Source: Carpediemonas membranifera (taxonomy: Eukaryota > Fornicata). From it: DNA of 64,000 bases. A program made the translations under genes and the position numbers. Shown here in pieces: positions 31,034 to 41,288 of this stretch; position 1 is the first letter of the stretch; the number at the start of each line of letters is the position of its first letter. Location: positions 620,001 to 684,000 of the forward strand of contig JAHDYR010000003.1 in assembly GCA_019828565.1 (NCBI GenBank), written 5' to 3'. Under the pieces are notes generated by a model. The model saw only the letters and a list, made by a program, of their open reading frames with translations. It made no database searches and was not told the origin of the DNA.

Positions 31034-32347
31034 ATGCACAGTATGTAGAGCCTTTGTGCACGTCAACGTTATACAGAATACAAATTATTGTCCAAGAAGG
31101 GAGAAGGAACATTCAGCGAAGTCATCAAGGCCCAATGCATCAAAACAGGCCGTTTCGTCGCGATCAAGAGGATGAAAGCACGGTTCACCTCTGTAGAACA
31201 GGTGAACAACCTTCGCGAGATTCAGGCGCTGCGCCGTCTCTCCAACCACCCCAACGTCATCCATCTCCTCGAGGTCATCTACGACCGCCCCTCCGGTCGC
31301 CTCTCGCTGGTCTTCGAGCTCATGGACCTCAACATCTACGAGCTCATCAAGGGTCGCCGCCACTACTTATCGGAAAGACGAGTATCGATGTACATGTACT
31401 CCCTGATGAAGAGCATCGAGGTCATGCACCGCCACGGCATATTCCACAGAGACATCAAGCCCGAGAACATCCTGGTGTGCGGCGACCAGCTCCGACTGGC
31501 CGACTTCGGGTCCTGCCGCGGCATCTACTCGAAGCCCCCCTTTACCGAGTACATCAGCACACGCTGGTACCGCGCCCCAGAGTGCTGCCTCACCGATGGT
31601 TACTATAACCACAAGATGGACATCTGGGGTGTCGGCTGCGTCATGTTCGAGGTCCTGTCACTCTACCCTCTCTTCCCCGGCACCGACGAGGCTGACCAGG
31701 TTGCCAAGATCCACGCTGTCCTCGGGACCCCCGACCCGGACCTGTTGAAGCGGATGAAGCGCTACTCACGGTCCAACCACATCTCGTTCGACTTCCCCCC
31801 TCAGAACGGGTGCGGTCTCAAGAAGATGCTCCCCCACGCCACCCCCGAGTGTCTAGACCTCCTGACCAAGCTGCTCCAGTACAACCCCGACAAGCGCATC
31901 TCCGCTCGGGCAGCCCTGAAGCACCCCTACTTCCGGGAATGGAGGGAGCGGGACGAGCTGCTCGAGGCACAGTCGCACGCGTCATCGCCCAGAGAGGCGG
32001 GCACGGCGTCCCGGCCTGTGTCCATGAGGCGGACTGGGTCGAATCTCAGCGAAACTGTCAACATCGTCAAGCCCGCCGGCGCTCCCGCCCATCCCAGCCT
32101 AGGCCACCCTATGAGGCCCGGCCGGGAGTTCAAGCCGAGCCAGGTGGTGGCGCCCCACCAGGTGACTGCCCCTAAACTGCCCATGGTGAGTAGCGGGCCT
32201 GTTCAGAAGACAGATACGGCACGAAGCAATAAGAGCGACCGGAGCAAGTACGGTAAGATCAGCCTGCCCCATGTGGGTGGGGCGAAGAACAGTGGGTTAG
32301 AGGTCGTCGCGAGCGGGGTCAGCTCCGGCAGCAGGCGAGTTATGTGA
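31034..32347 (+). CDS. MOK: MOK-type ciliary protein kinase (RCK family)
   Basis: Exon 1 is only 7 nt (31034-31040) and exon 2 is 31077-32347, giving 425 residues. The spliced N terminus MHKYKLLSKKGEGTFSEV has the Gly-rich loop at ~11-16. Other landmarks are VAIK Lys33, HRDIKPEN at ~126, DFG at ~145 and TEY at ~159 in the activation loop. The text REIQALRRL, FELMDLNIYELIKGRR and DFGSCRGIYSK is diagnostic of MOK within the MAK/ICK/MOK group, which limits flagellar length and intraflagellar transport. The C-terminal ~130 residues are Ser/Pro/basic and unstructured. It fits the other ciliary genes in the window. An unspliced model would have to start inside the kinase loop at a non-ATG codon. 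Confidence 0.9.
31041..31076 (+). other. 36-nt intron after a 7-nt first exon of MOK (phase 1)
   Basis: GTATGT donor, TTATACAG acceptor. It joins ATG-CAC-A to AA-TAC-AAA, giving MHKYK, the family's usual first residues. Confidence 0.87.
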
Positions 32348-32639
32348 GCTATGTATATGGGACTAGCAGGAAGTATTGTAAATGCCTTATCGCATGCTTT
32401 GAAACTGTGGCGGGTCATTCCTAGGCGGTAATCGAACAGCCAGGTGTCGAGTGCAACAATGCCAACAGGGGTGCATCCAGACAGTGGTGACGTCACCTGC
32501 AGCGACTCCCCGGCGTTTGAGCGCTGTGTAGTCCAAGCCACCACAGTCTGCCCCGGTGCCCCAGAGTGGATAACGGCCACTGTGACTCGACTCGACTCGA
32601 ATGATTGCTTCATTTTTCGAGAGACGTGCGGTGCCAAAC

Positions 32640-33389
32640 ATGTCGATGAGCAGACGCGATGCTCCGAGATCCACGGAATGGGATGATATTCACCGGAAAT
32701 TCCGTGGTGAGAAGGTATGAGCTTCCATGCTTCCCCCAATCACACAGACCGTGACCGAGGAGTGGGAGGAGGCCGAACAAGCCGCCCTCGAGCAGCAACA
32801 AGTGCTCCAGGCAATTATGGAGATTGAGCGCCTTGAAAATGCCACTATTGATGAGCTGGACGAGATGGAGGACGAGATGGACGAAGACGTCTTCGATTCG
32901 TACCGCCAGCAGCGTATGGAGGAGATGCGCAAGGAGGTCCAGCGCAACAAGTTCGGCTCTGTCTTCCGCATTGGCCAGACCGACTACACGGCGACCGTGG
33001 CGTGCAAGGGCGAGCACTTTGTGGTCTGTCTGCTATACGGCTCGGACCCGTGCTCCGCCAGGCTGCAGCACTACGTCACCCAGCTCGCCCCGAGGTTCAA
33101 GGATGTCAAGTTCGTGGAGATTGCCGCCACTGCTGCCATCCCGAACTACCCCGCGAAGAACGCGCCGACCCTGCTGGTGTACTACGATGGTGAGCAGAAG
33201 GAGGCCATCGTAGGTCCCCTGCGACTTGGCGGGAACCAGGTCACTGCGGATGAGTTCGAATACATGCTCGGACAACGGAAGATCATCAAGACGAAGGTCG
33301 ACCCCGAGAAGAAGAGGCGCGGACGGGGGATATTCGGGCGGATGGACGAGAGTGATCCGGACGAGAGCGACAGCGAGTATAGCGACTAA
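32640..33389 (+). CDS. phosducin-like protein (PDCL3/PhLP2 type)
   Basis: Exon 1 is 32640-32714 and exon 2 is 32748-33389, giving 238 residues. Spliced, the start reads RSTEWDDIHRKFRG, matching the TEWNDILR segment of PDCL3/VIAF. A charged helix follows (DELDEMEDEMDEDVFDSYRQQRMEEM), then a thioredoxin-like domain with NKFGSVFRI, FVVCLLYGSDPCSARL, VKFVEIAATAAIPNYPAKNAPTLLVYYDG and GPLRLGG. The tail is acidic. PhLP2 proteins act with the CCT chaperonin in folding actin and tubulin. The downstream ATG inside the intron (32727) would give a plausible but N-terminally wrong protein. Confidence 0.88.
32715..32747 (+). other. 33-nt intron in the phosducin-like gene (phase 0)
   Basis: GTATGA donor, ATCACACAG acceptor. 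It joins RKFRGEK to TVTEEWEEAE. Confidence 0.87.
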
Positions 33390-33601
33390 GGTGCAATTAA
33401 AGTGTAATTTTCGGTGGGACCAACCCAGCAAGCCGTATCCCTTCCGGCGTCGGGAACTCGGTCTAGCCTATGCCATGGTTATGCCGTGCCATTGATGTCG
33501 AGTGACATAGTATAGGCTCTATCTTCAAATCTGATGTTGAAGTTGCCGGTATCTTCAACCATCACAAAAATCCATCCACTAACAGAGCGTTTGCAGGACT
33601 A

Positions 33602-34037
33602 ATGAAGCAAACGAACGATAAGAACACCCGCTATCTTTGCTACAAGCTGAGCTCCCTTGGCTACAACAGGCACGAGATCATGCTACGCCTTGGCATCTCG
33701 GGCTTCGAGTATGACAGCATAACACGCCGCAGGAGGTCCAATGCGCATGCAATACGGACTTTACAAGCTTCAAGAGAGTCGTATACGAACATGTGCGTTG
33801 TCCCTTCCACATTTCCACAGATACGGAATCAAGATTCCCGGTCTAGACCTTGAAGAGATCACATTCACCGTGGAGGAGAACGTGTTCGTTGACAGAGGCC
33901 ACCCGATGTGTCGGGGCCGTGGGATGGGTCGTCCGGCTTCTGTGCGCCAGAGACTGCCGTCTCACCGTCCAAAGCACTTGCGGCGGCCCAGCAAGATCCG
34001 CGCTCTGTTCATTCAGTTCGTAGACCTTATACTATAG
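33602..34037 (+). CDS. hypothetical protein, possible helix-turn-helix
   Basis: Two frames are joined by a candidate 28-nt intron (33793-33820) into 135 residues, starting at the ATG at 33602. The first part, RYLCYKLSSLGYNRHEIMLRLGIS, has the spacing of a helix-turn-helix. The second part (IPGLDLEEITFTVEENVFVDRG) is followed by a basic tail. I do not recognise a family. The donor is GTGCGT, weaker than the others here, while the acceptor TTCCACAG fits and the spliced frame stays open. The gene may instead begin further upstream, after an acceptor-like TTTGCAG at ~33596. Confidence 0.4.
33793..33820 (+). other. candidate 28-nt intron in hypothetical gene (phase 2)
   Basis: GTGCGT donor and TTCCACAG acceptor. 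It joins two open frames (…SYTN-I to YGIKIPG…). It is less certain than the others because no homologue guides the join. Confidence 0.5.
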
Positions 34038-34293
34038 GCGGCGGAGGTCTACCGCCCTCAGTAAAGCAGCGAATGAACTCGTCCATCTCCCTCGCGATTC
34101 CTGCACACAATAACGACTGTCGGACAAGTGAAATCACAGCGACGCACTCAAATATTCTTAAGTTTGGACCATTTACACCACCACGGGTCTAAACCTCCTC
34201 ACTAAACACATTGTTTGACCCTTCAAAAGCACACAGTGTGCAGTTTAATGTCCACAACGACCTAAGAGCTCGCACGCCGGCAAGCTCGCCCCC

Positions 34294-35374
34294 ATGTTCC
34301 TCAATTCACCGACATCCTGCGGCTTCGAGAGCTTTGTCGACGACGCGGATGATGCCATATCCCCGGATGGCGTTTGTACCGAAATAGCCGCTCACGCAGT
34401 ACCAAGCCCGGTCTCTCATGCCCGATGGCCCGGTCCATTCATCGTTACACTCCTCGATGCACGCAGAGCCGGTCTATGTGGGCCCGCACGAGGAGATGGA
34501 CAACATCGAGATTGAGTTCAGCGCCATGTCGCTGCCAGAGGAGGAGAACGACCCTGCACCCATCTTCTCGCTCTCTCCACCAACAAGCATGATACCAATA
34601 TCGCCGTCTGCCGCCGTCGCGGTGCCGTCCCACCAGTCATCCAGCGCAGCCTTCACCATGTCCCCCCCGAGCGGGACACCCCAGCCCCGCACCGCCCCCT
34701 CGAACACATTCGCACTGTCCCCGTCGGCTGGGGTTGCCATGTCGTTGCCCAACCCGCCCCCAGCGGCGTTCCAGCCGCACTTTGGAGACCACCCCTCGAG
34801 GACGCTCTATGTTCAGCACGCGGCCGTCGGCATGCTGACCATTGACGAGATCCAGCAGCTCTTTGGCCAGTTCGGCGACATCAGAGCGGTGTTCACCGAG
34901 TGTGCCTCCCAGGGCTACGTCCTCGTCTCCTACTACGACATTCGACACGCCAAGGCTGCTGTGCGCCGTCTCTCGGGCTTCCGGTACCGGAACATTCGCC
35001 TCGACATCCACTACTCCATACCGGTCGGCATCGAGGCGCTCCAGAACCAGGGGACGATCGTCGTCTTCAACCTCGACCCAGCCAGCACGAATGAGGAGCT
35101 GGCGCGGCTGTTTGGGGACTACGGCGAGCTCAAGGAGATCAGGGAGACTCCCAACAAAAAGCACCACAAGTTTATCGAGTTTTTCGACGTCAGGCACGCA
35201 GACGCAGCAATGGCCGGCCTGAACAAGCGAGAAATCAGAGGAAAGCGCATCAAGATCGAGCCCAGCCGACCCGGCGGGGCCCGTAGGAACATGGTGCAGC
35301 GGGTCCAACCGTCACCCCGCCCCAGCGTGCAGGCGCGGCCAGGCGACGGGGTCCTGCCTCGCTGGGACCACTAA
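34294..35374 (+). CDS. two-RRM RNA-binding protein, Mei2-like
   Basis: Exon 1 is 34294-34371 and exon 2 is 34400-35374, giving 350 residues. A Ser/Pro-rich N-terminal half (~150 residues) is followed by RRM1 (starting RTLYVQHA, then GDIRAVFTE…GYVLVSYYDIRHAKAAVRRLSG) and RRM2 (starting GTIVVFNLDPASTNEELARLFGDYG, then HHKFIEFFDVRHADAAMAGLN). The -xYDxRHA- pattern in both RRMs is typical of Mei2/AML proteins, whose first two RRMs have this form. The C-terminal Mei2 RRM3 is absent and the protein ends ~40 residues after RRM2. Mei2-family proteins bind meiosis-related RNAs in yeast and plants; here the role is unknown. If translation began at 34418 only the first 32 residues would be lost. Confidence 0.82.
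34372..34399 (+). other. 28-nt intron in the Mei2-like gene (phase 0)
   Basis: GTTTGT donor, CTCACGCAG acceptor. It joins two open frames (AISPDG to YQARSLMPDG). Confidence 0.75.
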
Positions 35375-35533
35375 ATATTGCGGATTGAATTTATGGGGAT
35401 CCGGTGAGAGTACCGGTGACAAGGGGCCGTGGAATCAACTTGTGACACGATGACATGTGATGCTCGCCACGGCCCACTGAGATTACCACTTGGCCCCACC
35501 CTGTGATTTACTGCCGTGAACGCGCTACGTGCA

Positions 35534-38016
35534 CTAGACGGTGTTGGACACGGTCTGCTCCTGCCTGGCCATCTCCTGGGCGCCGTATCGCAGGGGGGCG
35601 GGGTCCCATGCCGCCCGGTTGATGCCCAGGTGCTTCCTGTCCGTCGCCCTGATCGTACCAGTCACGGGCACGGCAACCTTGCCCTCCACGCCCGTGACGA
35701 ACAGGGGTCGCTCCTCCTCCGTCGTCTTGTACTTGTTGCCGTGCCTCGTCGCCCACTGGCCACGGGATGTCCAGTCGCCCTCGTACGGCACCCGCTTGGC
35801 TTTTTGGAGATAGAACCCGCCCGCGGGGTTCGACTTGAACACCCGGACCTCGTACGGCAATAGGGCGCCAGTGCCGATGACCTCGTGACCTGTGCCGATG
35901 ATACGCTGGCTAGCGTCGCTCGGGAAGGCCTGCAGGCCATCCAGGGGTGCGCCGTGCTTCATCTTGGTCTTGTGGGACGCGATATCCCTTACTTGCGACC
36001 GTCCAAACAGGTATGTAGGCAATCTCGAGACAACCCTCGCCTTGGCCGGCATCATGAGAATATCGACGTAAGAGGCCATATCTGTAGCGAAGCAGCCGGT
36101 GTTAGCGTATACCACGCGTGTGGGCAGACGGCGCTTGGCCTTGACCGGCTTCTGGCTCCCCAGGGCGGGAGTCCATTCGTCCGCCGGCCTGGCGCCCAGC
36201 GGTCTGTGGCGTCTGTAGCTCCGCAGAGACTGCTGGTGCGTGTGGGAGAAGACGTCGACCAGGTACGGTGATCTCCGCAGGAAGTGGCCCAGCTGGCCTG
36301 ATATGGCGGCCCTGGACATGGCTGCGGCCTTCACTGAGCCGTATTCCTTCTGTGTGGTGCGCATGATATCCAGATATTGGTCCATAACCTGCTGCAGCGT
36401 GACAAACGAACCATCCTCCATGATGATGCGACGGTCGGCGATCTGCTCCCAGTTGTCCGCCTGGAAAGCGACCGTCATCACCTTGACAATCGCCCAGTGG
36501 CAGGCGGTCCTAAGCTTAAATATACTAAATAGCGGCGCGGCGAACCTGTTGCTGATATTCTGGGACACCTTGCGGTACCCCCCAGTTGCCCCGCCCTCGT
36601 TCAAACCGGACGACGCTGCACAGCGGCTCATAAAGTACGCGATGGGCCGCTTGTGCTCGGCGTGGGTGTACGGGCGGCATACGAAGTCATGGCAGTGTCC
36701 GTGGGTGAATCTGATTCCAGATATGATCAGATCCTCGCCCTCCACGAAATGGACCGCCGTACCAAACAGTGCGAAGACATCAGACGCGGTGACGTCGTCG
36801 TCGTGGTTCCCCCGGAGGTAGTAGATCCTAACGCCGTTGGCTGCCACACGCTTGATGGCCTTGACGACACGAGAGGCCGTCGGGTCACGCAACATGTCGA
36901 CCGCGGACCTCGGTTTCTCCTCAGCGGGTGCAAGCCATCGTTCGACAATGTCACCGTTGATCACAAGAGTCGACACATAGGTGTCAACGGCTTCCATCTC
37001 CCCCAATACAGACATGAGGCTGGCGTGGCTCTTCTCTGTGTGCCTGTGTAACATGAAACAAAGTATACGTACCAATGGCTCGATAAATGCAGGTCCGAGA
37101 TGACCCGGATCACATTCCTGTTTCTGTGGCGTCTAGCCATCTGCGAGTGAACCATAGTCGAGAGGCTCTCATCGTTGGGCCCCGGCGACGACGGCATCTC
37201 GAGGCCCAGAGACACCGGATTAACCTCAGCGGGGTTCTCGGCCTCGGTGTCCGTCTCGAACGCTGAAGAATTGCCCATGGCGGCCGGGTCCTCGAATGCT
37301 GTCGCTCGCTTGATCAGCTCGAGCAGGATTGACCGCACCCTGGTCGGTTCGACGCCTTCAGCCGTCTGCAGGGCCTCTAGCTCGGATACCAGCTCATCCT
37401 CCGGGTCTTGCTCTCGCATGTACTCGAGAAGCTTCTCCAAGACGATCTTGATGCCCTCAGCGTTGGCCTCGCGATCCTCCTGTGCTGAGTTGAGAAACGC
37501 ACGTGCACTCATCAGAAGAGACCCGAACGCCACCTCGTTGGTGGGCATCTCCCCTCCCTGGGGCGGTGTCCATGCCTGCTCGCTCATGAGGAAGAACTTG
37601 GCGGCCTTGACAACCTGGACCGGGTCCACTCCCACACGCCGCGTCATGAAGTGTACAACGTTGGCCGACGCCCTCTGGGAGATAGAGCGGACCTTCCGCT
37701 GGAACCTGTCCTCTGCCTGGTCTCCGATACCTGTGGCAGCGGCCAAAGCGAGGTTAGTAAGCATCGTGATGTCCTTCATCTCACTTCGCTGGAGCCCCAG
37801 TGTACCAAGAACATGTCTAACTGGGTCTGTGTTGGGCAGGCGGAGGAGAGAGGAGCCCTGGCGCTTCAGGGATTCGTGCTGCGAAGGTGTTGCAGGCGAA
37901 TCGGAAGAATACCCACTAGAATCGTCCGAATCGCTTGAATCAGAGATATCTATGGCCAGTTGATCAATCCTGCTAACGAGCATGGCTGCAACAGCCTCCT
38001 CCTTCTCAGGGTCCAT
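35534..38016 (-). CDS. calcineurin-like metallophosphoesterase, large
   Basis: Exon 1 is 37073-38016 and exon 2 is 35534-37043, giving 817 residues. An acidic/Ser-rich N terminus and a helical domain (~residues 50-290) precede the catalytic part. Metal-binding motifs appear in order: SDLH (~307), NGD(I), GNHD, THGHCH and later FSHTHQ. The first motif is on exon 1 and the rest on exon 2, so splicing is needed to make the active centre. The domain has long inserts compared with small bacterial phosphoesterases. A C-terminal ~120-residue beta-rich tail follows. Substrate cannot be told: phosphoprotein, nucleotide or phospholipid headgroup are all possible in this superfamily. Confidence 0.85.
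37044..37072 (-). other. 29-nt intron in the phosphoesterase gene (phase 2)
   Basis: Coding strand: GTACGT donor, TTACACAG acceptor. It joins SDLHLSSHW to HTEKSHASLMSVLG and connects the DxH motif to the GD motif. Confidence 0.9.
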
Positions 38017-38541
38017 CCTTTAGTCAGGTTGTCCGATCAAATCCAGCAGATTGATGACCCCCAGCCCACCCCAGCAAGGGTCCATACCGGACGTCAGTCG
38101 GCCCGTTCATTGCCCCGACCCTATCTGGGCGACAGTGGCAGGGCGGGCGGTGTCTTCTTGACACTGCTCAGTGCTGAGACTTGCGCGATTTGGGCGATAA
38201 GAATGGCAACCCCGGGCAGTCAGCGAACTGATGCAATCCATGCAGCTTACGCCTGCCAGCAGCCTGCTGTGCACATTTTCCCCCAAGTGTGGAAAGAATC
38301 GGAAATCGCGAGAGGGGCAATCAACAACACGAGAGCCCTTTGTAACCTCTGAGAAACGCCGTGTTGCCTAGTGCGTGGAGATTTTATCCCCAAATCTGAC
38401 ATCACTCTCAGACTCCACAATTTAAACTTCACCCAACTTTAAACTCGGACCATGGCACATGTTAATGGTTGAATCGCCACATACTGCTGCATAGACTGTC
38501 GGGCACGCCTTTTATAAACTATCTATGTCACATATCGACTG
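38017..38541. other. intergenic, no gene seen
   Basis: 525 bases between the phosphoesterase start and the stop of the coiled-coil/IBR gene, both on the minus strand. It should hold the phosphoesterase promoter and the 3' end of the next gene; a TTATAAAA lies ~30 bases past that stop. Open frames across it are short and lack codon bias. Confidence 0.5.
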
Positions 38542-41109
38542 TCACGACACCGTCTGGGTCGGGGCAATGTCGCAGGGCGCCTTGTGGTGGCCCTCCTCGC
38601 ACTCGGCCTTCAGCTTCAGACAGCAGTGACAGAACGACGTCCCGCACCCGCCGTTGGCCTTCTGGCACGTCGATATCTTGCAACCGTCCTCCCCCAACCG
38701 GAACGAGAGTTGCCCGCAGCTGGGGCAGAGTCGCAGTGCAGGAATGCCCTCCCACCCATCGATGTTGATGCGGGCACAAGTTTCGAGGGCCCGGGTGAGC
38801 TCCATCGCCTCCAAGGCGGAGAGGCTGTCCCCCTGTAACGCAGCCAGCCCCATCGCCCAGGCCTGTGCAAGCCGCTCGAGCCCGGGGCCTGACCTGCTGA
38901 CGACCCCGGCGATCTGCCGAGTCAGAGCTGGGGTCCACGCCGCCCTCGGGGCCTTGTCGAGCACGAGCCTCAGGACCCGCGTGACGGCGGAGGAGACTGC
39001 CGAGACGGCCGGGGAAAGTTTTGATTCAATCAAACCAGCCGTGTCGGCCAGGCCTGCGGAGAACTGGAGCAGGCTGTTAGCTAGGGTCAGACACACCGCG
39101 GCGGACGCCCTGGCGGACGCGGCAGTCACGCTGCACTGCAACAGAGTCAGGGCGACGGGGGAGACGGGGAAGCGCAGCGCCTCGGCCACTGGGGCCTGTG
39201 TGTATGACCGGCAGAGTAGGGCGAGCACGGGAAGCAGGGGCGACGTCTCGAGGTCAACATGAGCCCTGGTGACGATGGCGCTGACGCGGAGCATCGTCTG
39301 AGTGAAGAGCGCGTCCGTGAGGTGCTCGTCGCCGAACGTGGCGCTGCAGAGACAGGCGATGGTCAGCAGCTGCGGCATGTGCTCAGCCGACGCCCCCTCG
39401 AGGAACATCGACGGGGGCTGGTCGGCATCCAGAGGGCCCAGCAGACCCGCCTTGAGGGCGGCGAACAGTCTGCTGGCAGGGTCAAGCATAGCCGTGGTGC
39501 GGCGGACGCAGAGATGCTTCAGGACGGCGAGCAAGACGAGGTGCTGGGCGTCAGACACGTACTGGTCCCGGACAGCGGCCATCGGCTCGGCCAGACCGAG
39601 AATGGTTGCGATATCATCGGCATCGACGGCCTGCAGGGCGTGTGTCACAGCAAGTGAGAGCGGGGAGTTCTTGCCGTCTCGCCTGGGCTCAATCTCGGCC
39701 AAGCATTTGACATCGAGCTGCAAGGCGGCTGCGGTGGCGGCCCTCACGGCGTCCCTGGCTGCGGACCCCAACACCGAGAAGGACGACGATGAGTACTGCT
39801 CCAGATCCTTGAAGAAAGGGGCAATCGGGTTCTTCCCGTTGAGGTCCTCGACAGTGGACTGCTTGATGGCGTCGAGATCCGCCGGCCGCATGGGGCCAGC
39901 CTGGTCTTCCGCAGGCAGGGTGCCAGCAAGCGAATCTTCGTCATCAGATCTGTGATGTGACATCGTATCTGCCCTGCATGACCGCCCAGATCCCCTGAGA
40001 CTCCGAATGGTCTGCACCCCGCGTGTGGGCGTGATGGTGTAGTCCAGACTTCCGGAAAGCTTGGGCAGGGTCGGAAGAGTCGACGGCTCGGGCCCGTCCT
40101 CGCTAAACCTGCGGGATGACCGAGGCGACGCGTCACTGCCATCCTCGGCCAAGCTGGACAACAGGCAGCCGTCCCCCTGCAGCTCTGGGGTGGGGTCTGG
40201 TACAACGGTGTGGCCCCGCTCCGACCTCTGCGGAGGGGGCGGGATCGGTGTGGGGAGGGCTATGTCGGGGGTGACGGTCGCCTCGAGCAGCTGCGCCTGG
40301 ACGCCCACGCTTTGGCCGGCCGCTCTGGGGCGGGCCAGCTGTGCCAGCATGCGGGTCCGCGTCTTCTTCCACCTCGCCTTCATGTCGCCGACCTCCGCGT
40401 CATGCTGCGCCCGCTCGGCCTTGAGCGTGTGGGAGAGCTCGCTCACCCTCGACTCGGCGTAGTCCAGCCGCTGGTGCACCGCCTCGAGCTGGGACACGGC
40501 CTCATCCTTGGCTGCACTCTCCTCCTCGAGCTTTCCCATCAGCCTCGACCGGTGCTCCCGCAAGCCGGCCGTCACATCGCGGCTCAGCTCGGCCTGCTGC
40601 TTCGCCGCCCGGAGCGCCTTCTTGAGCTGCTCTACTTTCCCCTCGAGCTCCTGCACTCTGCGTACGAGTGTCGTATCCGTCCGCTGCTTGGGCTGACTCA
40701 TTGCTCGGCGGGGGGCGGCGCTGGGGCAGACAGTCTGCGTCGACGTGTCGGTTCGGGGCACAGAGTAGAGGCGCTGGAACACCGCTGATATCGCTTCTTC
40801 GCTAGGGCGCTCCTTGGCGGGCGTTGGTTTCCTGTCGGCGGCCTTGGACTTGGGCTTGCGAGCTTTCTTGCCCTTGGGCGCAGGCCTTTCTTCTTCTACG
40901 AGCACACTTGAAGCTAAAGTCTCGGCAGTTTTTCTCTGGACTAGCATCCCGCGCTTGAGCTTTAGCAGCGCGATCATTTGCTTGACCGACTCTTCCTCTA
41001 GGACGATGGTGCTTTCGTCGGAAGAAAACGCATCTGATAGGAGATCTCCTGTGTAACTAGTGTCATATTCTTCATCATAATCGTCGTAATCAGTCTCGCT
41101 CGCCGACAT
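38542..41109 (-). CDS. coiled-coil protein with C-terminal IBR/Rcat-like zinc domain
   Basis: 855 residues from the ATG at 41109 (MSASETDYDDYDEEYD). The frame continues 28 codons upstream, but those residues are not acidic and look untranslated. The order is an acidic head, a Lys/Pro-rich linker, a ~130-residue coiled coil (VRRVQELEGKVEQLKKALRAAKQQAEL…), a Ser/Pro-rich region, then a long Ala/Leu helical domain. The last ~55 residues are Cys-rich: LCPSCGQLSFRLGEDGCKISTC … CGTSFCHCCL … H…C. This resembles the IBR or Rcat zinc domain of RBR ubiquitin ligases (CPxC…GC…C…FCxxC). No RING1 was seen, so ubiquitin-ligase activity is not claimed. Confidence 0.75.
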   Translation of the reverse strand: MSASETDYDDYDEEYDTSYTGDLLSDAFSSDESTIVLEEESVKQMIALLKLKRGMLVQRKTAETLASSVLVEEERPAPKGKKARKPKSKAADRKPTPAKERPSEEAISAVFQRLYSVPRTDTSTQTVCPSAAPRRAMSQPKQRTDTTLVRRVQELEGKVEQLKKALRAAKQQAELSRDVTAGLREHRSRLMGKLEEESAAKDEAVSQLEAVHQRLDYAESRVSELSHTLKAERAQHDAEVGDMKARWKKTRTRMLAQLARPRAAGQSVGVQAQLLEATVTPDIALPTPIPPPPQRSERGHTVVPDPTPELQGDGCLLSSLAEDGSDASPRSSRRFSEDGPEPSTLPTLPKLSGSLDYTITPTRGVQTIRSLRGSGRSCRADTMSHHRSDDEDSLAGTLPAEDQAGPMRPADLDAIKQSTVEDLNGKNPIAPFFKDLEQYSSSSFSVLGSAARDAVRAATAAALQLDVKCLAEIEPRRDGKNSPLSLAVTHALQAVDADDIATILGLAEPMAAVRDQYVSDAQHLVLLAVLKHLCVRRTTAMLDPASRLFAALKAGLLGPLDADQPPSMFLEGASAEHMPQLLTIACLCSATFGDEHLTDALFTQTMLRVSAIVTRAHVDLETSPLLPVLALLCRSYTQAPVAEALRFPVSPVALTLLQCSVTAASARASAAVCLTLANSLLQFSAGLADTAGLIESKLSPAVSAVSSAVTRVLRLVLDKAPRAAWTPALTRQIAGVVSRSGPGLERLAQAWAMGLAALQGDSLSALEAMELTRALETCARINIDGWEGIPALRLCPSCGQLSFRLGEDGCKISTCQKANGGCGTSFCHCCLKLKAECEEGHHKAPCDIAPTQTVS

Positions 41110-41288
41110 CAGCGCGTTTTTCGGGCAAATCCTCGGTAAAATGCGGAGTCGGTTTCGAGCCAGAAGCAGTCTTGGGAGTGCATAGAACGGCATAGAGATA
41201 ACGAAGAGAGGTGTTGCAGTCCCAAATGACCCCAGCCGTCATGGAGAAGCTTGGTACTTAACCTGCGTTTTGGTATTCATCATCGTTC
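41110..41288. promoter_or_regulatory. shared divergent promoter region (IBR protein / RTF1)
   Basis: 179 bases between two divergent ATGs. No specific element was recognised. Confidence 0.5.
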
